Shown here: one piece after another, positions 16,311 to 25,924 of the stretch
Layout of the letters: every line of letters starts with the position of its first letter
Position numbering within the stretch: the first letter of the stretch is position 1
Assembly: GCF_000146345.1 (NCBI RefSeq)
Contig: NZ_GL397071.1
Location: forward strand, 206,842 to 270,841
Direction: 5' to 3'
Length of the DNA: 64,000 bases
DNA from: Peptoniphilus duerdenii ATCC BAA-1640
GTDB lineage: Bacteria; Bacillota; Clostridia; Tissierellales; Peptoniphilaceae
Notes under the pieces: model-generated
Told to the model about the DNA's origin: nothing
Databases searched by the model: none
The model's input: only the letters and a program-made list of their open reading frames with translations
Position numbers and translations under genes: made by a program

Positions 16311-18176
16311 TCAGCAATGTATAGTTCTATAATTATCAATGAGCGAATTCAAATCTTCAATACATCTTTTTATATCATTCGATGTAGTTGATTTATCAAT
16401 TAATCCTGCCGATGAATGAGACAACGGATTTGCATTTCTTAAATAATGTGCGCGCTTAATTATTTCTTCAGAACCATCTATCTCTTTATAAAATGTTTTA
16501 AACGCTGGCTCTTTGTAAAAACCTTTGTAATTTGGTTTTTTACAAGTTGGATCATAATTATAATAAAATGCTAAATCAGCTGTAAAACGGTCAAAGTAGT
16601 TTTTATAAAATGCATATTCCGCCAATGTATTATGTCTTTTTTTCTCCACCCAATACATGAAATATAGGAAGTATGCTTTCCAGTCCTTATCAATAATGTG
16701 TATATAATCATTAATCCTCTTATTACAAAGTGTGGATAAAAAGCTATTCTTACAACAGTAATAGTAATAATTCTTAAGATTTGTACTATTCTCATTTAGA
16801 GCATCGAGCAAATCAATATGTCTAAACTCACTCTGAATTAAATAGGATATGGCAATTGATGTGTCATATGAATTCCAAAGTCCTTTTCGATTACGTTGAA
16901 ACAACTGATTAAGCAATGCTTTTATAGCAGGCGAATTTTGAGTCTTCATTATCATTATAGATAAACGTTTTGGATCTATACTAATGAAAGAAACATCTGT
17001 GTTAATTAATTTACATATTGTGGATATTACTTTGCTGTCTTGAATTACTTCATCGCATTCGTAAATATAATGGTTATAAACTTCTGTTGGTGTAAATTCA
17101 ATATCATCACTGCTAAAGTACTGTTCAATCATCAAATTGTAGTATTCAACATCAATGTAATCAGTTTTAAGTGCTAATAAAAGAGAATCTAGGAACTCTT
17201 GGAACTTACCCTCAAACAACTCCTCAATATCATGCTGGATACCATTGAAATATTCATCATATAATGATTTTTTAAGTTCACCATTGATTTCTATTGCAGG
17301 TTTCAGACAACACTTCTTTGCGTTAAGAGACAATCCGTACTCTTTTAAAATTGAAGAATATTCGTTTCTAATCTGGTTATAAGCATCGTGCAGCCTAACA
17401 ATGTCATGAGAAGAATTAATCAAGATATACATATCATCAACATATCGAATGATTTTGAAATCACTGATACAATCTATTTTCTCTTTAATAAACTTGTATA
17501 TTCGATTATCTATTTCATCCATATACACAATTGTTGCTAAATATGAAGACGCAGTGCTGTTTTCTATTGTTGGGAATTTCCCATCTCCGCAAAATAACAA
17601 CAATTCTTTTATCATTTTCAATTGAGTAGGAGTGAAGCAAACATCTGCTAAATTACTTCTTTTGTCAATTTGATTAATAAGAATGTCAAGGTTTATATTC
17701 GGGAAGAAGTTAGTAATATCAGTTTTAATAAAATACTGGCAGTCTGAAATGTGGGCATTTATTAGCTTGTAAAACTCGTCATAATCCTGCTTATACTTCG
17801 CACGCATATAATCATAGTTTCCTGCATAAAAAGCATCAATATTCATATTTCTTACAGTCTGATAATGATTAGATATTTCTTTGCCTATAGCTTGTAATAC
17901 TAAATACAAAACTGGAGATAAGAGACTTGAATCTCTAAAGCTCCCATCTCCCTTTTGAAGAAAGTTTTCGGATTGATGCATTGCTTCCGGAAACAATACA
18001 AACGCAGCTTTTCTTATGTATTTTTCAAAGAACTCTTCACTAGCAATATATTCTTCCTCATCTGCAGTGATTTTCGAAAAAGGAAACCACTGCAAATAGG
18101 ACTTTTTACTACCTTCACTTAACTTAAAATACATTTGGCATGTCTGCTTCCATGTATCATATGTAATTCCAAACAT
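16311..18176 (-). CDS. reverse transcriptase of AbiA type with C-terminal HEPN-like motif (abortive infection)
   Basis: I start at ATG 18176, 11 bases after AAAGGAG, giving 621 residues, close to the 628 of lactococcal AbiA. Reverse-transcriptase motifs are in order: FIKTDITNFFPNI (catalytic Asp), a GKFPTIENSTASSYLA block, and IIRYVDDMYILI with the YxDD box. The C-terminal 250 residues are helical and end with RNANPLSH (R580, H587), an RX6H motif fitting the HEPN RNase fold present in AbiA. Known AbiA-type RTs block phage by aborting infection. The gene overlaps the end of the type III res frame region, separated by 16 bases, so it belongs to the same operon. No retron RNA or diversity-generating repeat is seen. 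Confidence 0.8.
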   Translation of the reverse strand: MFGITYDTWKQTCQMYFKLSEGSKKSYLQWFPFSKITADEEEYIASEEFFEKYIRKAAFVLFPEAMHQSENFLQKGDGSFRDSSLLSPVLYLVLQAIGKEISNHYQTVRNMNIDAFYAGNYDYMRAKYKQDYDEFYKLINAHISDCQYFIKTDITNFFPNINLDILINQIDKRSNLADVCFTPTQLKMIKELLLFCGDGKFPTIENSTASSYLATIVYMDEIDNRIYKFIKEKIDCISDFKIIRYVDDMYILINSSHDIVRLHDAYNQIRNEYSSILKEYGLSLNAKKCCLKPAIEINGELKKSLYDEYFNGIQHDIEELFEGKFQEFLDSLLLALKTDYIDVEYYNLMIEQYFSSDDIEFTPTEVYNHYIYECDEVIQDSKVISTICKLINTDVSFISIDPKRLSIMIMKTQNSPAIKALLNQLFQRNRKGLWNSYDTSIAISYLIQSEFRHIDLLDALNENSTNLKNYYYYCCKNSFLSTLCNKRINDYIHIIDKDWKAYFLYFMYWVEKKRHNTLAEYAFYKNYFDRFTADLAFYYNYDPTCKKPNYKGFYKEPAFKTFYKEIDGSEEIIKRAHYLRNANPLSHSSAGLIDKSTTSNDIKRCIEDLNSLIDNYRTIHC

Positions 18177-18192
18177 ACCTTGTATCTCTCCT

Positions 18193-21144
18193 TTATCCCG
18201 CAATTACATCTTCGATAATCTGCTTGACTTTCTTATTGCTTAACTGTATATGGAATGAAACAGTGTATCCATCACTAGTAAGTTGTTTGAAGAAAGCCTC
18301 TGCACATTTTATCTTAGCATCTTCAATTCCTCGAAGTGTGGATTTGTTTTCTACCAGCTTTGTTTCCACAATAATATTCAATTCCTTTGTTCCATCTTTA
18401 TGCTTAACAACATACATAAAGTCTGGGCTATAGTTTTCGCCAACAATTGTAGGAATTGCAACACTTGATTTTGGTATTTTCCCGTAAACCACAACCTCAT
18501 CAATGTCTGTCATTATATTTGCCTTCTCAAGAGGTGAGTCAAAAACAATCTTATCATACAGATATTTGTCAGAAGGTGTACCTTCAGCAAATTTCGTACC
18601 CACATTTCCTTGTTTAATAACATCTCTAGGTGTTCCGTCTTTGTAGGTCAATGCTGTTACAGTAACAGGCTGGGCAGAACGTTTATACTTAAAACGAGTT
18701 TGCATTTTCTCAATACGCCAATCTGTAAAAGCAGATACAATATTTGCTACAGAATACTCGTTTATGTATTCTTCAGGAATGCCCTTCTCCTTAGAAAGTT
18801 CACACATGGCTTTGTGAATTTCAGTAATAGGAATACTTGTCTGTTGACTGATTCTTTTCAAAAACTCATTATAAGGAATAGGACGTTTTATCGAATACGA
18901 TACACCTGTATCATCCTTAACAACCATTGCATTTCCTTCTATAGCCACTTGATCCCTATGGCTATACAATGTTACGTTCCCGAAGGTACCAACTTTTCTT
19001 AAAATGTCATGTAATGCCTGTGGGATTTCATCTGTCAAATCTACATCATAGAATAAATAGTATTTCTGGTTAATGCGTTCCCATAACTCTTTTAATTCAT
19101 AGTATACAGCTTTTCTTACATGAATTACCTCTTTCTTATTTTTGTTGACATCAGTAACCTTGTTGCTACCTACACCCGTAGCGAATTCTGGATAATCAGC
19201 ATAAAAAGCATCTCTGTTTTCGGTACGAATCTCATAGTTACGATTGATGTATTTTTTACTCATCAATTCTATGAACAAATCATCTGGGTCAACGTCACGT
19301 TCTTTAGCAACCTTATCCAATGCATCTTGAGATAGAGTAAGCGTTTCTGGTAATTCACCATTAATTTCATCAACAAGTCTTTCAGCAAAATCAGCTTCAG
19401 TAAAGTCAACAATATAATTAAGCTTAAACTCCTCGTTAGAGATACGGTTACCATTTTCATCGACAGGAAGACGAAGTCCACGACCGACTTCTTGCAGTTT
19501 GCTATTATCACTTCCGCTGGAACGTAATTTTGCAATTGTGAATACATTAGGATTGTCCCATCCTTCTTTCAAAGTCCATTTAGAGAACAGGAATCTTCTT
19601 GTGTTGAATGAGCCATCTTCTTTACGGAGAGAAATAAGACCTTTCTTATTATGAAGGATATCAGCAACTTCATTTGCAATAGCTTCATCTGAGTCACTAT
19701 TATCCTGTGCAAAATAACCGGCATGACAAGCAGGAATATCGGCTTTGCTTGCTTCAAGGTAGTCTTTGTATTCCTGTTCGTTATCCGGAAGTGTTAGTAA
19801 TAATTCTTCGATTTTCTCAAGTAACAATCTTTCAAACATCATTTTCAGATAAGCGTCTTTGCCGTCTTCCGAATCACGGTAAGAAGTGATATCATCAATG
19901 AAAAACAGTGCCAGAGTTTTAATTTTGAATTGTCTTCCAGAGAAATTTTGACGTTCAGTTTCAAAATGTCTCTGAATTGCCAACTTCAGCATTTGTTCTT
20001 GATAAGATGAAGAATAAATATCTGTGTTGAATTCTTCACCTTGATATTTAACTTGTCCGTTTACCAATTCAATAAAGTTTTTTCCAATAGCATTGATCGT
20101 AAGTCCCTCGAAAGATGAATCTATTACAGAAAGCGAATCTCCCGGTGTCAGTGTATAAGTCTTTGTTTCCTCTCCACGTTTTTTAAATTGGAACGTAGCA
20201 GAAGTTTTTGATTCCACTGCCAACAATTTAACCTTTTCTTCCTTTTTGGATAAAGGTTCAAAATGCTCCTTTGCAATCCCTTTAATCAAGTTTAGATTGA
20301 AGGAATCGCAAGAATTAAGTTCATATACAAGGTTATTAAAGTCCTTAAAAGTTACCTTATTTCTTCCTTTACCAACAGTTGTATCCGGGAAGGTTGCTCC
20401 ATAACGAATAATAATCTGTGGACATAATTCTTCAACAATTGTTTTATATGCTTTCTGCTCACGAGAAAATCTATGTGGTTCATCAATAATTACAACTGGC
20501 TTTGTTGCTTTTAGTGCATCAAAAGGTCTGTAAAATCCTTCAACCAAATAATCGTAATCTGATCGGGTAAGCATATTACCATTTGTCAGCAACTGCATAT
20601 TAACAAGCAATACATAAATTTTGTTTGAATTCTGGCATGAGCCCGTTACAAAATCACGTACAGCAGGAGGCATAGCTAAAAAGCCTTTTTTCTTTTTCTT
20701 AGGACTCTCCAATACACCAAGTTCAATATCACAGTTATAGCCACACGCGTCAGAAAAATGATGCTTTACATAACTGTCATCAATAAACTGTGATGTGCCT
20801 GCCTTAATAGGAAGAGAGGGTACGGCAATAATAAACTTGTTAAAACCAAACTTTTTATGCATCTCATAAATTGTTTGTGTATATACATAGGTTTTTCCTG
20901 TTCCTGTTTCCATCTTAATATCAAGATTCAGGTAATCTCCGTCATCACGGCAGCCACGATAGTCAGCACGGATATTCTTTTGAACTTCCGTCAAATTATT
21001 AACCAAACGAAGTTCTTTTCTATCAAATGTTGGATTTTCATAGGTAAGGTTCGGCTTTACCATTGTGATTCCATCAAGGGCAGAAATTATGGCATCAACA
21101 GCTTTCTGTTGATGGTCCAATTCTCGTTCTAATATAAGTTCCAA
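18193..21144 (-). CDS. res: type III restriction endonuclease Res subunit (helicase-nuclease)
   Basis: The best start is TTG 21144, 8 bases behind AAGGAGGT; an open frame extends 20 codons upstream into mod but has no ribosome site. The 983-residue product has Walker A METGTGKTYVY, the DEAD-type box VVIIDEPHRF, SF2 motif VI-like LQEVGRGLRLPVD and a C-terminal PD-(D/E)xK nuclease region (SPDFMYVV, then NIIVETKL). These are the ATP-driven translocase and cutting parts of a type III enzyme, which cuts when two Mod-Res complexes meet from opposite sites. It follows mod by 13 bases. Confidence 0.92.
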   Translation of the reverse strand: MELILERELDHQQKAVDAIISALDGITMVKPNLTYENPTFDRKELRLVNNLTEVQKNIRADYRGCRDDGDYLNLDIKMETGTGKTYVYTQTIYEMHKKFGFNKFIIAVPSLPIKAGTSQFIDDSYVKHHFSDACGYNCDIELGVLESPKKKKKGFLAMPPAVRDFVTGSCQNSNKIYVLLVNMQLLTNGNMLTRSDYDYLVEGFYRPFDALKATKPVVIIDEPHRFSREQKAYKTIVEELCPQIIIRYGATFPDTTVGKGRNKVTFKDFNNLVYELNSCDSFNLNLIKGIAKEHFEPLSKKEEKVKLLAVESKTSATFQFKKRGEETKTYTLTPGDSLSVIDSSFEGLTINAIGKNFIELVNGQVKYQGEEFNTDIYSSSYQEQMLKLAIQRHFETERQNFSGRQFKIKTLALFFIDDITSYRDSEDGKDAYLKMMFERLLLEKIEELLLTLPDNEQEYKDYLEASKADIPACHAGYFAQDNSDSDEAIANEVADILHNKKGLISLRKEDGSFNTRRFLFSKWTLKEGWDNPNVFTIAKLRSSGSDNSKLQEVGRGLRLPVDENGNRISNEEFKLNYIVDFTEADFAERLVDEINGELPETLTLSQDALDKVAKERDVDPDDLFIELMSKKYINRNYEIRTENRDAFYADYPEFATGVGSNKVTDVNKNKKEVIHVRKAVYYELKELWERINQKYYLFYDVDLTDEIPQALHDILRKVGTFGNVTLYSHRDQVAIEGNAMVVKDDTGVSYSIKRPIPYNEFLKRISQQTSIPITEIHKAMCELSKEKGIPEEYINEYSVANIVSAFTDWRIEKMQTRFKYKRSAQPVTVTALTYKDGTPRDVIKQGNVGTKFAEGTPSDKYLYDKIVFDSPLEKANIMTDIDEVVVYGKIPKSSVAIPTIVGENYSPDFMYVVKHKDGTKELNIIVETKLVENKSTLRGIEDAKIKCAEAFFKQLTSDGYTVSFHIQLSNKKVKQIIEDVIAG

Positions 21145-21157
21145 AACCTGCACCTCC

Positions 21158-23188
21158 TTAATATCTGATATCCAAATTAATTTTAAGATTCTTTTCAGAA
21201 TCACGGAGAATCTTTACATTTGTCTTTAAGTTTTCCATTTCAACATAGTTGAAGCTGTAACCGAAGAGAACTATATTTTGAGGGTTAAATGCTCCTTCTG
21301 TATTGTACTTCTCTACAAGGGCTTTGATGGCTTCTTCTGAAAGATCTGGATTAATAAGATATAAGTGGTTTTCACACCAATATGCTGTGTACCCAGCAAG
21401 GTCTACCATCTCACATTTATTTATAAATCCATAGTTGTCATGCACCAACCATGTAGTAAGTATCGTCGCAGTACCGAACTCATCATATACAGTTGTATCA
21501 ATGATATATCCACTGTTGTCAAATCTCTCAATTTTATCAAGTGTATTTTGGCTAACCTCTGCTAAGGTGTAATGCTTAAAGCCAAGATCGGCTGTAGTGT
21601 TTGGATTTTCTTCTTTGATTTTCTTTGCAGAACGTAGGATTCGTTCGATTCCAAGATAATCAAGTGTATGAGGATGATTATTCTTATCTAAAAAGGAAAT
21701 CAATTTTTTTGCATTTGCTTTGTCATCTCCCGTACTTGTTTCAGACTTTATATCAAGGTTTTCAGGTAATTGAATTGAAATCGTTTTAATATTCATACCC
21801 CTGCTATTAAGACGCATTGCGGCTTCTGCTGTTGTCGCTGAACCAGAAAAGAAATCAACAACTAGTAAATCTTGTTTTTGTAAGCATGAAAGTAATTTCA
21901 TGATTAATAACACCGGTTTAGGATAGCTCATCAAGGATTGTTCTCCAAATAACAACCGTTGTTCCTCATCGGCATCTTCATTTGATCCCCAACCTGTTTT
22001 TTGTAAATTAGAGCTAATAACATCATAAGAGTATCCGGATTCGTCATTATCACCAACACGTAAAAGTAAATCTTTTAAGCCTTTGTATCTTGGCTCTTTT
22101 ACAATTCTTCTTAAATACAAATCACGTGTAATATACAATTCTTTGTTTAAAGCATATTCAGTCATCGCGTCTTGACCATATCGCCAATTACTCTCGATTT
22201 TTAATTCTTCAGCTAAAACACCATCTTCTATTACCAAATCTGAATGAAGAACTAAATTCATTGTTGTATCAGAAATGATTTCGCCCGCATTCATACGGAA
22301 ATTTTTATCTCGGTATTTACTTTCTATTCCTGCAGGAATCACACGGATATCCCTACCGTTAGATGCATTGACACAAGGATAGGTTTCTTCTTCACTGTTA
22401 ATTTCACCAATTAACCCTGAAAACTCTTCTTTGCGTTTTGCATAAACCAAAATATATTCTTTTATGTTAGTAACGCTATCAGCTAAATAACTGCCTTTTT
22501 TCTTTTTCTCCCATACTAATTGCGCAACAAAATTCGTTTCACTAAAAATATCATCACATAATAATTTTAAATTGCCTTGTTCGTTATCATCTATAGAAAT
22601 AAAAATAACCCCATCTTTATCAAGTAGATCTTTAGCTAACTGTAATCTTGGATACATAAACATCAACCACGCTGAATGTGACGCACTGCCCCTGTTTGTC
22701 AAATCGAGAATACGCTGAGATTGTTCCTCATCAATACTAAGTTTCTCAACAAGTTCTTCAACAGTAAAGTTAAACTTATCATTATACACAAATCCATCAG
22801 AACCTGTGTTGTAAGGTGGGTCGATATAAATGCATTTAACCTGTCCTGCGTACGATTTTAGAAGATGCTTCAATCCATCAAGGTTATCACCACTGATATA
22901 TACATTTTCGCTGTTGACATTTTCAGGAAGACTGTTGTGTGCCTCATCAGGAACGATTACTGTTTCAGTATCAAGTGATGCTAGCATTTTTGCATAGTTT
23001 TTACCTAAAAACTTTAATTCGTATCCCTCATGGGAAATATCAATCTTATCCTTTAAGAACTCGGAAAATCTTACCATGTCAAAAGTACCATCGGCACAAA
23101 AGCATGATGGAAAATTTTCCTTCAAAATGTTTATTTCTTTCTGGTTTGGTGTAACTGTTTCATTCGCAGTCATAATATCTCTAATCAT
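21158..23188 (-). CDS. mod: type III DNA methyltransferase Mod subunit
   Basis: The 676-residue protein has the adenine-N6 methyltransferase motifs in beta-class order: motif IV CIYIDPPYNTGSDGF (catalytic DPPY, about residue 120) and later motif I VVDFFSGSATTAEAAM (SAM binding, about 440). Between them lies the variable region expected to hold target recognition. The start ATG 23188 overlaps the stop of the upstream XRE gene (ATGA), with AAGGAG 9 bases upstream. Mod recognises the site and protects host DNA; with Res it forms the restriction complex. The recognition sequence cannot be predicted by eye. Confidence 0.93.
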   Translation of the reverse strand: MIRDIMTANETVTPNQKEINILKENFPSCFCADGTFDMVRFSEFLKDKIDISHEGYELKFLGKNYAKMLASLDTETVIVPDEAHNSLPENVNSENVYISGDNLDGLKHLLKSYAGQVKCIYIDPPYNTGSDGFVYNDKFNFTVEELVEKLSIDEEQSQRILDLTNRGSASHSAWLMFMYPRLQLAKDLLDKDGVIFISIDDNEQGNLKLLCDDIFSETNFVAQLVWEKKKKGSYLADSVTNIKEYILVYAKRKEEFSGLIGEINSEEETYPCVNASNGRDIRVIPAGIESKYRDKNFRMNAGEIISDTTMNLVLHSDLVIEDGVLAEELKIESNWRYGQDAMTEYALNKELYITRDLYLRRIVKEPRYKGLKDLLLRVGDNDESGYSYDVISSNLQKTGWGSNEDADEEQRLLFGEQSLMSYPKPVLLIMKLLSCLQKQDLLVVDFFSGSATTAEAAMRLNSRGMNIKTISIQLPENLDIKSETSTGDDKANAKKLISFLDKNNHPHTLDYLGIERILRSAKKIKEENPNTTADLGFKHYTLAEVSQNTLDKIERFDNSGYIIDTTVYDEFGTATILTTWLVHDNYGFINKCEMVDLAGYTAYWCENHLYLINPDLSEEAIKALVEKYNTEGAFNPQNIVLFGYSFNYVEMENLKTNVKILRDSEKNLKINLDIRY

Positions 23189-23382
23189 TTTGATTTACTC
23201 CTTACTTCAAAATCAATCCATGCCTCTTCTACATCTGAATAATCAACATCATTCTTAAGGCAGAACTCTTTTATATTTTTCATAGCATTAAGGTTAGGCT
23301 TTGCTTTGCCACCTTCCCATCTATTCACAGTAGAAAATGCCACCTGTACTTCTTTGGCAAAATCTTGCTGTGTCAAAAACAT
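23185..23382 (-). CDS. small XRE-family helix-turn-helix regulator
   Basis: The 65-residue protein has the XRE pattern LTQQDFAKEVQVAFSTVNRW followed by EGGKAKPN, and a tail ending FEVRSKSK. Such small proteins often precede type III mod genes, probably controlling them. GGAGGAAGAACG precedes ATG 23382; its stop overlaps mod, and its start overlaps the end of another XRE gene by 10 bases. Confidence 0.8.
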   Translation of the reverse strand: MFLTQQDFAKEVQVAFSTVNRWEGGKAKPNLNAMKNIKEFCLKNDVDYSDVEEAWIDFEVRSKSK

Positions 23383-23594
23383 CGTTCTTCCTCCATTCTA
23401 TACTCCAATACTTCCGATATATCACATTTAAAATACTTACAAATCCTACCAAGTATTTCCATACTCACATTCTCGTCCCGACCCATTTTTGCTATGGTAT
23501 GAGGGGTTGTTTGTATGGCTTTTTGTAGGTCTAGCTTATTCATCTTTTCATCTATTAATTTTTTCCATAATTTATCATAGGAAAACCCAATAAT
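23373..23594 (-). CDS. second small XRE regulator with unusual start (AUU, or internal ATG at 23543)
   Basis: The frame encodes FSYDKLWKKLIDEKMNKLDL, TTPHTIAKMGRDENVSMEIL and GRICKYFKCDISEVLEY, the full pattern of YozG-like Cro/XRE regulators, whose usual first residues are MISYDKLWK. The only in-frame codons where the start should lie are ATT ATT (23594-23589), directly behind GAGGTGG; the first ATG in frame is 23543, inside the first helix and without a good ribosome site. Either an AUU start is used or the start codon has been lost. It overlaps the next XRE gene by 10 bases and heads the restriction operon. TATAAT upstream on the minus strand (around 23641) may be its promoter. Confidence 0.65.
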   Translation of the reverse strand: MIGFSYDKLWKKLIDEKMNKLDLQKAIQTTPHTIAKMGRDENVSMEILGRICKYFKCDISEVLEYRMEEERCF

Positions 23595-23887
23595 CCACCT
23601 CGAATTAATCTTCTACTTTATACAGTTTTTCTATATTATTATATCACACATGATAACGTTACATTTATATATTAGGGCGGATCCATTTACATCTTCTCTA
23701 AATCTTTAAGATATCTTTATCCAAGAAAAAATATTTTAAAGATAATTTCCGAACTTAATTCACTATTTTAAAATAATTTGATTATTATTTAAAATATTTT
23801 TAAAAATTATATACTGCTAAAAATAGCGGTGCATTTTAATTTATACTTCTAATAATCCATTACTATGCTAATACTTTTTCGCAAATG

Positions 23888-23918
23888 TTTACAAAAATTT
23901 TTACTTTAGTGGTATAAT
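23888..23918 (+). promoter_or_regulatory. promoter of the bcd-etfBA operon
   Basis: TTTACA at 23888-23893, a 19-base spacer, and TATAAT at 23913-23918 preceded by TGG (extended -10). The remainder of the gap 23602-23887 is AT-rich and shows nothing else I can support except a likely leftward promoter for the XRE genes. Confidence 0.6.
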
Positions 23919-23969
23919 TAAATTAACAATGTTATTTTATTGACATTTAAATTATTAAGGGGGACTATA

Positions 23970-25112
23970 ATGGATTTTAATTTGGACAAACAGCACCTTC
24001 TATTACAACAAATGTATAGAGACTTTGCTGAAAACGAAGTAGAACCAATAGCAGCTGACATTGATATTTCAGAAGAAGTACCTTATGAAAATATCAAAAA
24101 ACTTGCAAAGTACGGATTTTTCGGTATTCCTTTCCCAAAGGAATATGGCGGACAAGGAGCAGACTATGTCGCTTACGCTATGGCAATCGAAGAACTTTCT
24201 AAGAAATGTGCAACTACAGGTGTAATCGTATCAGCTCATACATCACTTTGTGCTGCACCTATCTATGAAAACGGAACTGAAGAACAAAAGAAAAAGTATC
24301 TTCCAGACCTACTATCTGGTAAAAAAATCGGAGCTTTCGGTCTTACTGAACCAGGTGCAGGTACAGATGCAGCAGGACAACAAACTATAGCTGTACTAGA
24401 TGGAGATCACTACATCCTTAATGGTACTAAAATATTCATTACAAATGCAGGTTTTGCAGATGTATTTATCATAATTGCTATGACAGACAAGAGCCAAGGA
24501 ACTAAAGGTATCTCAGCATTCATCGTTGAACGTGGATTCGAAGGATTCAGAGTTGGAGAACCTGAAGATAAGATGGGTATAAGAGCATCTTCTACTTGCG
24601 AACTTATATTTGAAAACTGTAAAGTTCCTAAGGAAAACCTACTTGGAAGAGAAGGTAAAGGATTCGGTCTTGCAATGAAGACTCTTGACGGTGGTAGAAT
24701 CGGTATCGCTTCACAAGCTGTAGGTATTGCAGAAGGAGCAATCGACGAAACTATTAAGTATACAAAAGAAAGAAAACAATTCGGAAGAAGAATTTCTCAA
24801 TTCCAAAATACACAATTCCAACTTGCTGATATGAAGACAAAAGCAGAAGCAGCTCAACTACTTGTATATAGAGCAGCAGACGCTAAGCAAAACAAAATAC
24901 CATACTCACACTACGCAGCTATGGCTAAATTATTTGCTTCAGAAACTGCATCCGATGTAACCAGAAGATGCTTACAATTATTCGGCGGATACGGATACAC
25001 CAAAGACTATCCTATCGAAAGAATGATGAGAGATGCAAAGATAACAGAAATCTACGAAGGTACATCCGAAGTAATGAGAATGGTTGTATCCGGCTGGATG
25101 GGAGTTAAATAG
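23970..25112 (+). CDS. bcd: short-chain acyl-CoA dehydrogenase, probably butyryl-CoA dehydrogenase
   Basis: Start is ATG 23970 behind AAGGGGG; 380 residues, the usual family length. It has the signatures GAFGLTEPGAGTDA (FAD/substrate loop), FGRRISQFQNTQFQLADM, QLFGGYGYTKDYPIERMMRD and the catalytic glutamate in ITEIYEGTSEVMRM. The enzyme reduces crotonyl-CoA to butyryl-CoA (or the reverse), with electrons exchanged through the Etf encoded directly downstream. The adjacent etfB-etfA with Bcd-type loops suggests an electron-bifurcating complex as in clostridia; no thiolase, crotonase or hydroxybutyryl-CoA dehydrogenase is in the window. Confidence 0.92.
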   Translation: MDFNLDKQHLLLQQMYRDFAENEVEPIAADIDISEEVPYENIKKLAKYGFFGIPFPKEYGGQGADYVAYAMAIEELSKKCATTGVIVSAHTSLCAAPIYENGTEEQKKKYLPDLLSGKKIGAFGLTEPGAGTDAAGQQTIAVLDGDHYILNGTKIFITNAGFADVFIIIAMTDKSQGTKGISAFIVERGFEGFRVGEPEDKMGIRASSTCELIFENCKVPKENLLGREGKGFGLAMKTLDGGRIGIASQAVGIAEGAIDETIKYTKERKQFGRRISQFQNTQFQLADMKTKAEAAQLLVYRAADAKQNKIPYSHYAAMAKLFASETASDVTRRCLQLFGGYGYTKDYPIERMMRDAKITEIYEGTSEVMRMVVSGWMGVK

Positions 25113-25122
25113 GAGGTAAATG

Positions 25123-25914
25123 ATGAAAATAGTTGTTTGTATTAAACAAGTACCGGACACAAATGAAGTAAGACTAGATCCTGTTACCAACACTCTAATA
25201 AGAGATGGAGTTCCTAGTATCATAAACCCAGATGACAAATCAGGACTTGAAACTGCACTAAGAATAAAAGACGAACATGAAAATGTAGAAGTAACCGTAG
25301 TATCAATGGGACCTCCACAAGCAGAACTAGCACTTAGAGAAGCCCTAGCAATGGGAGCAGACAAAGCAATCCTAGTAACAGACAGAGCATTCGGAGGAGC
25401 AGACACCTGGGCAACATCATGTACAATCGCAGCAGCACTAGAACACCTAGACTATGATCTAATCATCACAGGACGTCAAGCAATCGACGGAGACACTGCA
25501 CAAGTAGGACCACAAATGGCAGAACACCTTGGAATCCCACAAGTATCATACGTAGAAGATCTAGAACTAAACGGTGACCATCTAACAGTTAAAAGACAAT
25601 TCGAAGATAGACACCACGTACTAGAAGTAAAACTACCATGCTTAATAACCGCACTAACAGAACTAGCAGAACCTAGATACATGTCAGTAGGCGGAATCTA
25701 TGACGCATATGAAAAAGAAATAACAACTTGGGGACTTGAAGACATAAAAGACAAGCTAGACCTTGCAAACATCGGACTAAAAGGATCACCAACAAAAGTT
25801 AAGAGATCATATCCAAAACAAGGTAAAGGCAAAGGCGAGCTACTAAAAGATCTATCAGCAGACGAAGCAGCACAAGCAATAGTAGCAAAACTTCAAGAAA
25901 AGTATATAATCTAA
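25123..25914 (+). CDS. etfB: electron transfer flavoprotein subunit beta, Bcd partner
   Basis: Of two adjacent ATG codons, 25123 lies at the better distance from AGGAGG (25111-25116); 263 residues. MKIVVCIKQVPDTNEVRLDP is a textbook EtfB start, ITGRQAIDGDTAQVGPQMAE is the nucleotide-binding segment, and EPRYMSVGGIYDAYEKEI is the loop seen in EtfB proteins that pair with butyryl-CoA dehydrogenase. It lies 10 bases after bcd, in one operon with bcd and etfA. Confidence 0.94.
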   Translation: MKIVVCIKQVPDTNEVRLDPVTNTLIRDGVPSIINPDDKSGLETALRIKDEHENVEVTVVSMGPPQAELALREALAMGADKAILVTDRAFGGADTWATSCTIAAALEHLDYDLIITGRQAIDGDTAQVGPQMAEHLGIPQVSYVEDLELNGDHLTVKRQFEDRHHVLEVKLPCLITALTELAEPRYMSVGGIYDAYEKEITTWGLEDIKDKLDLANIGLKGSPTKVKRSYPKQGKGKGELLKDLSADEAAQAIVAKLQEKYII

Positions 25915-25924
25915 GAGGTGAATC

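Noticed and set aside
16311..18176. Retron or diversity-generating element for the reverse transcriptase
   Set aside because: No msr/msd-like RNA, no template/variable repeat and no accessory gene; motifs and length fit AbiA better.
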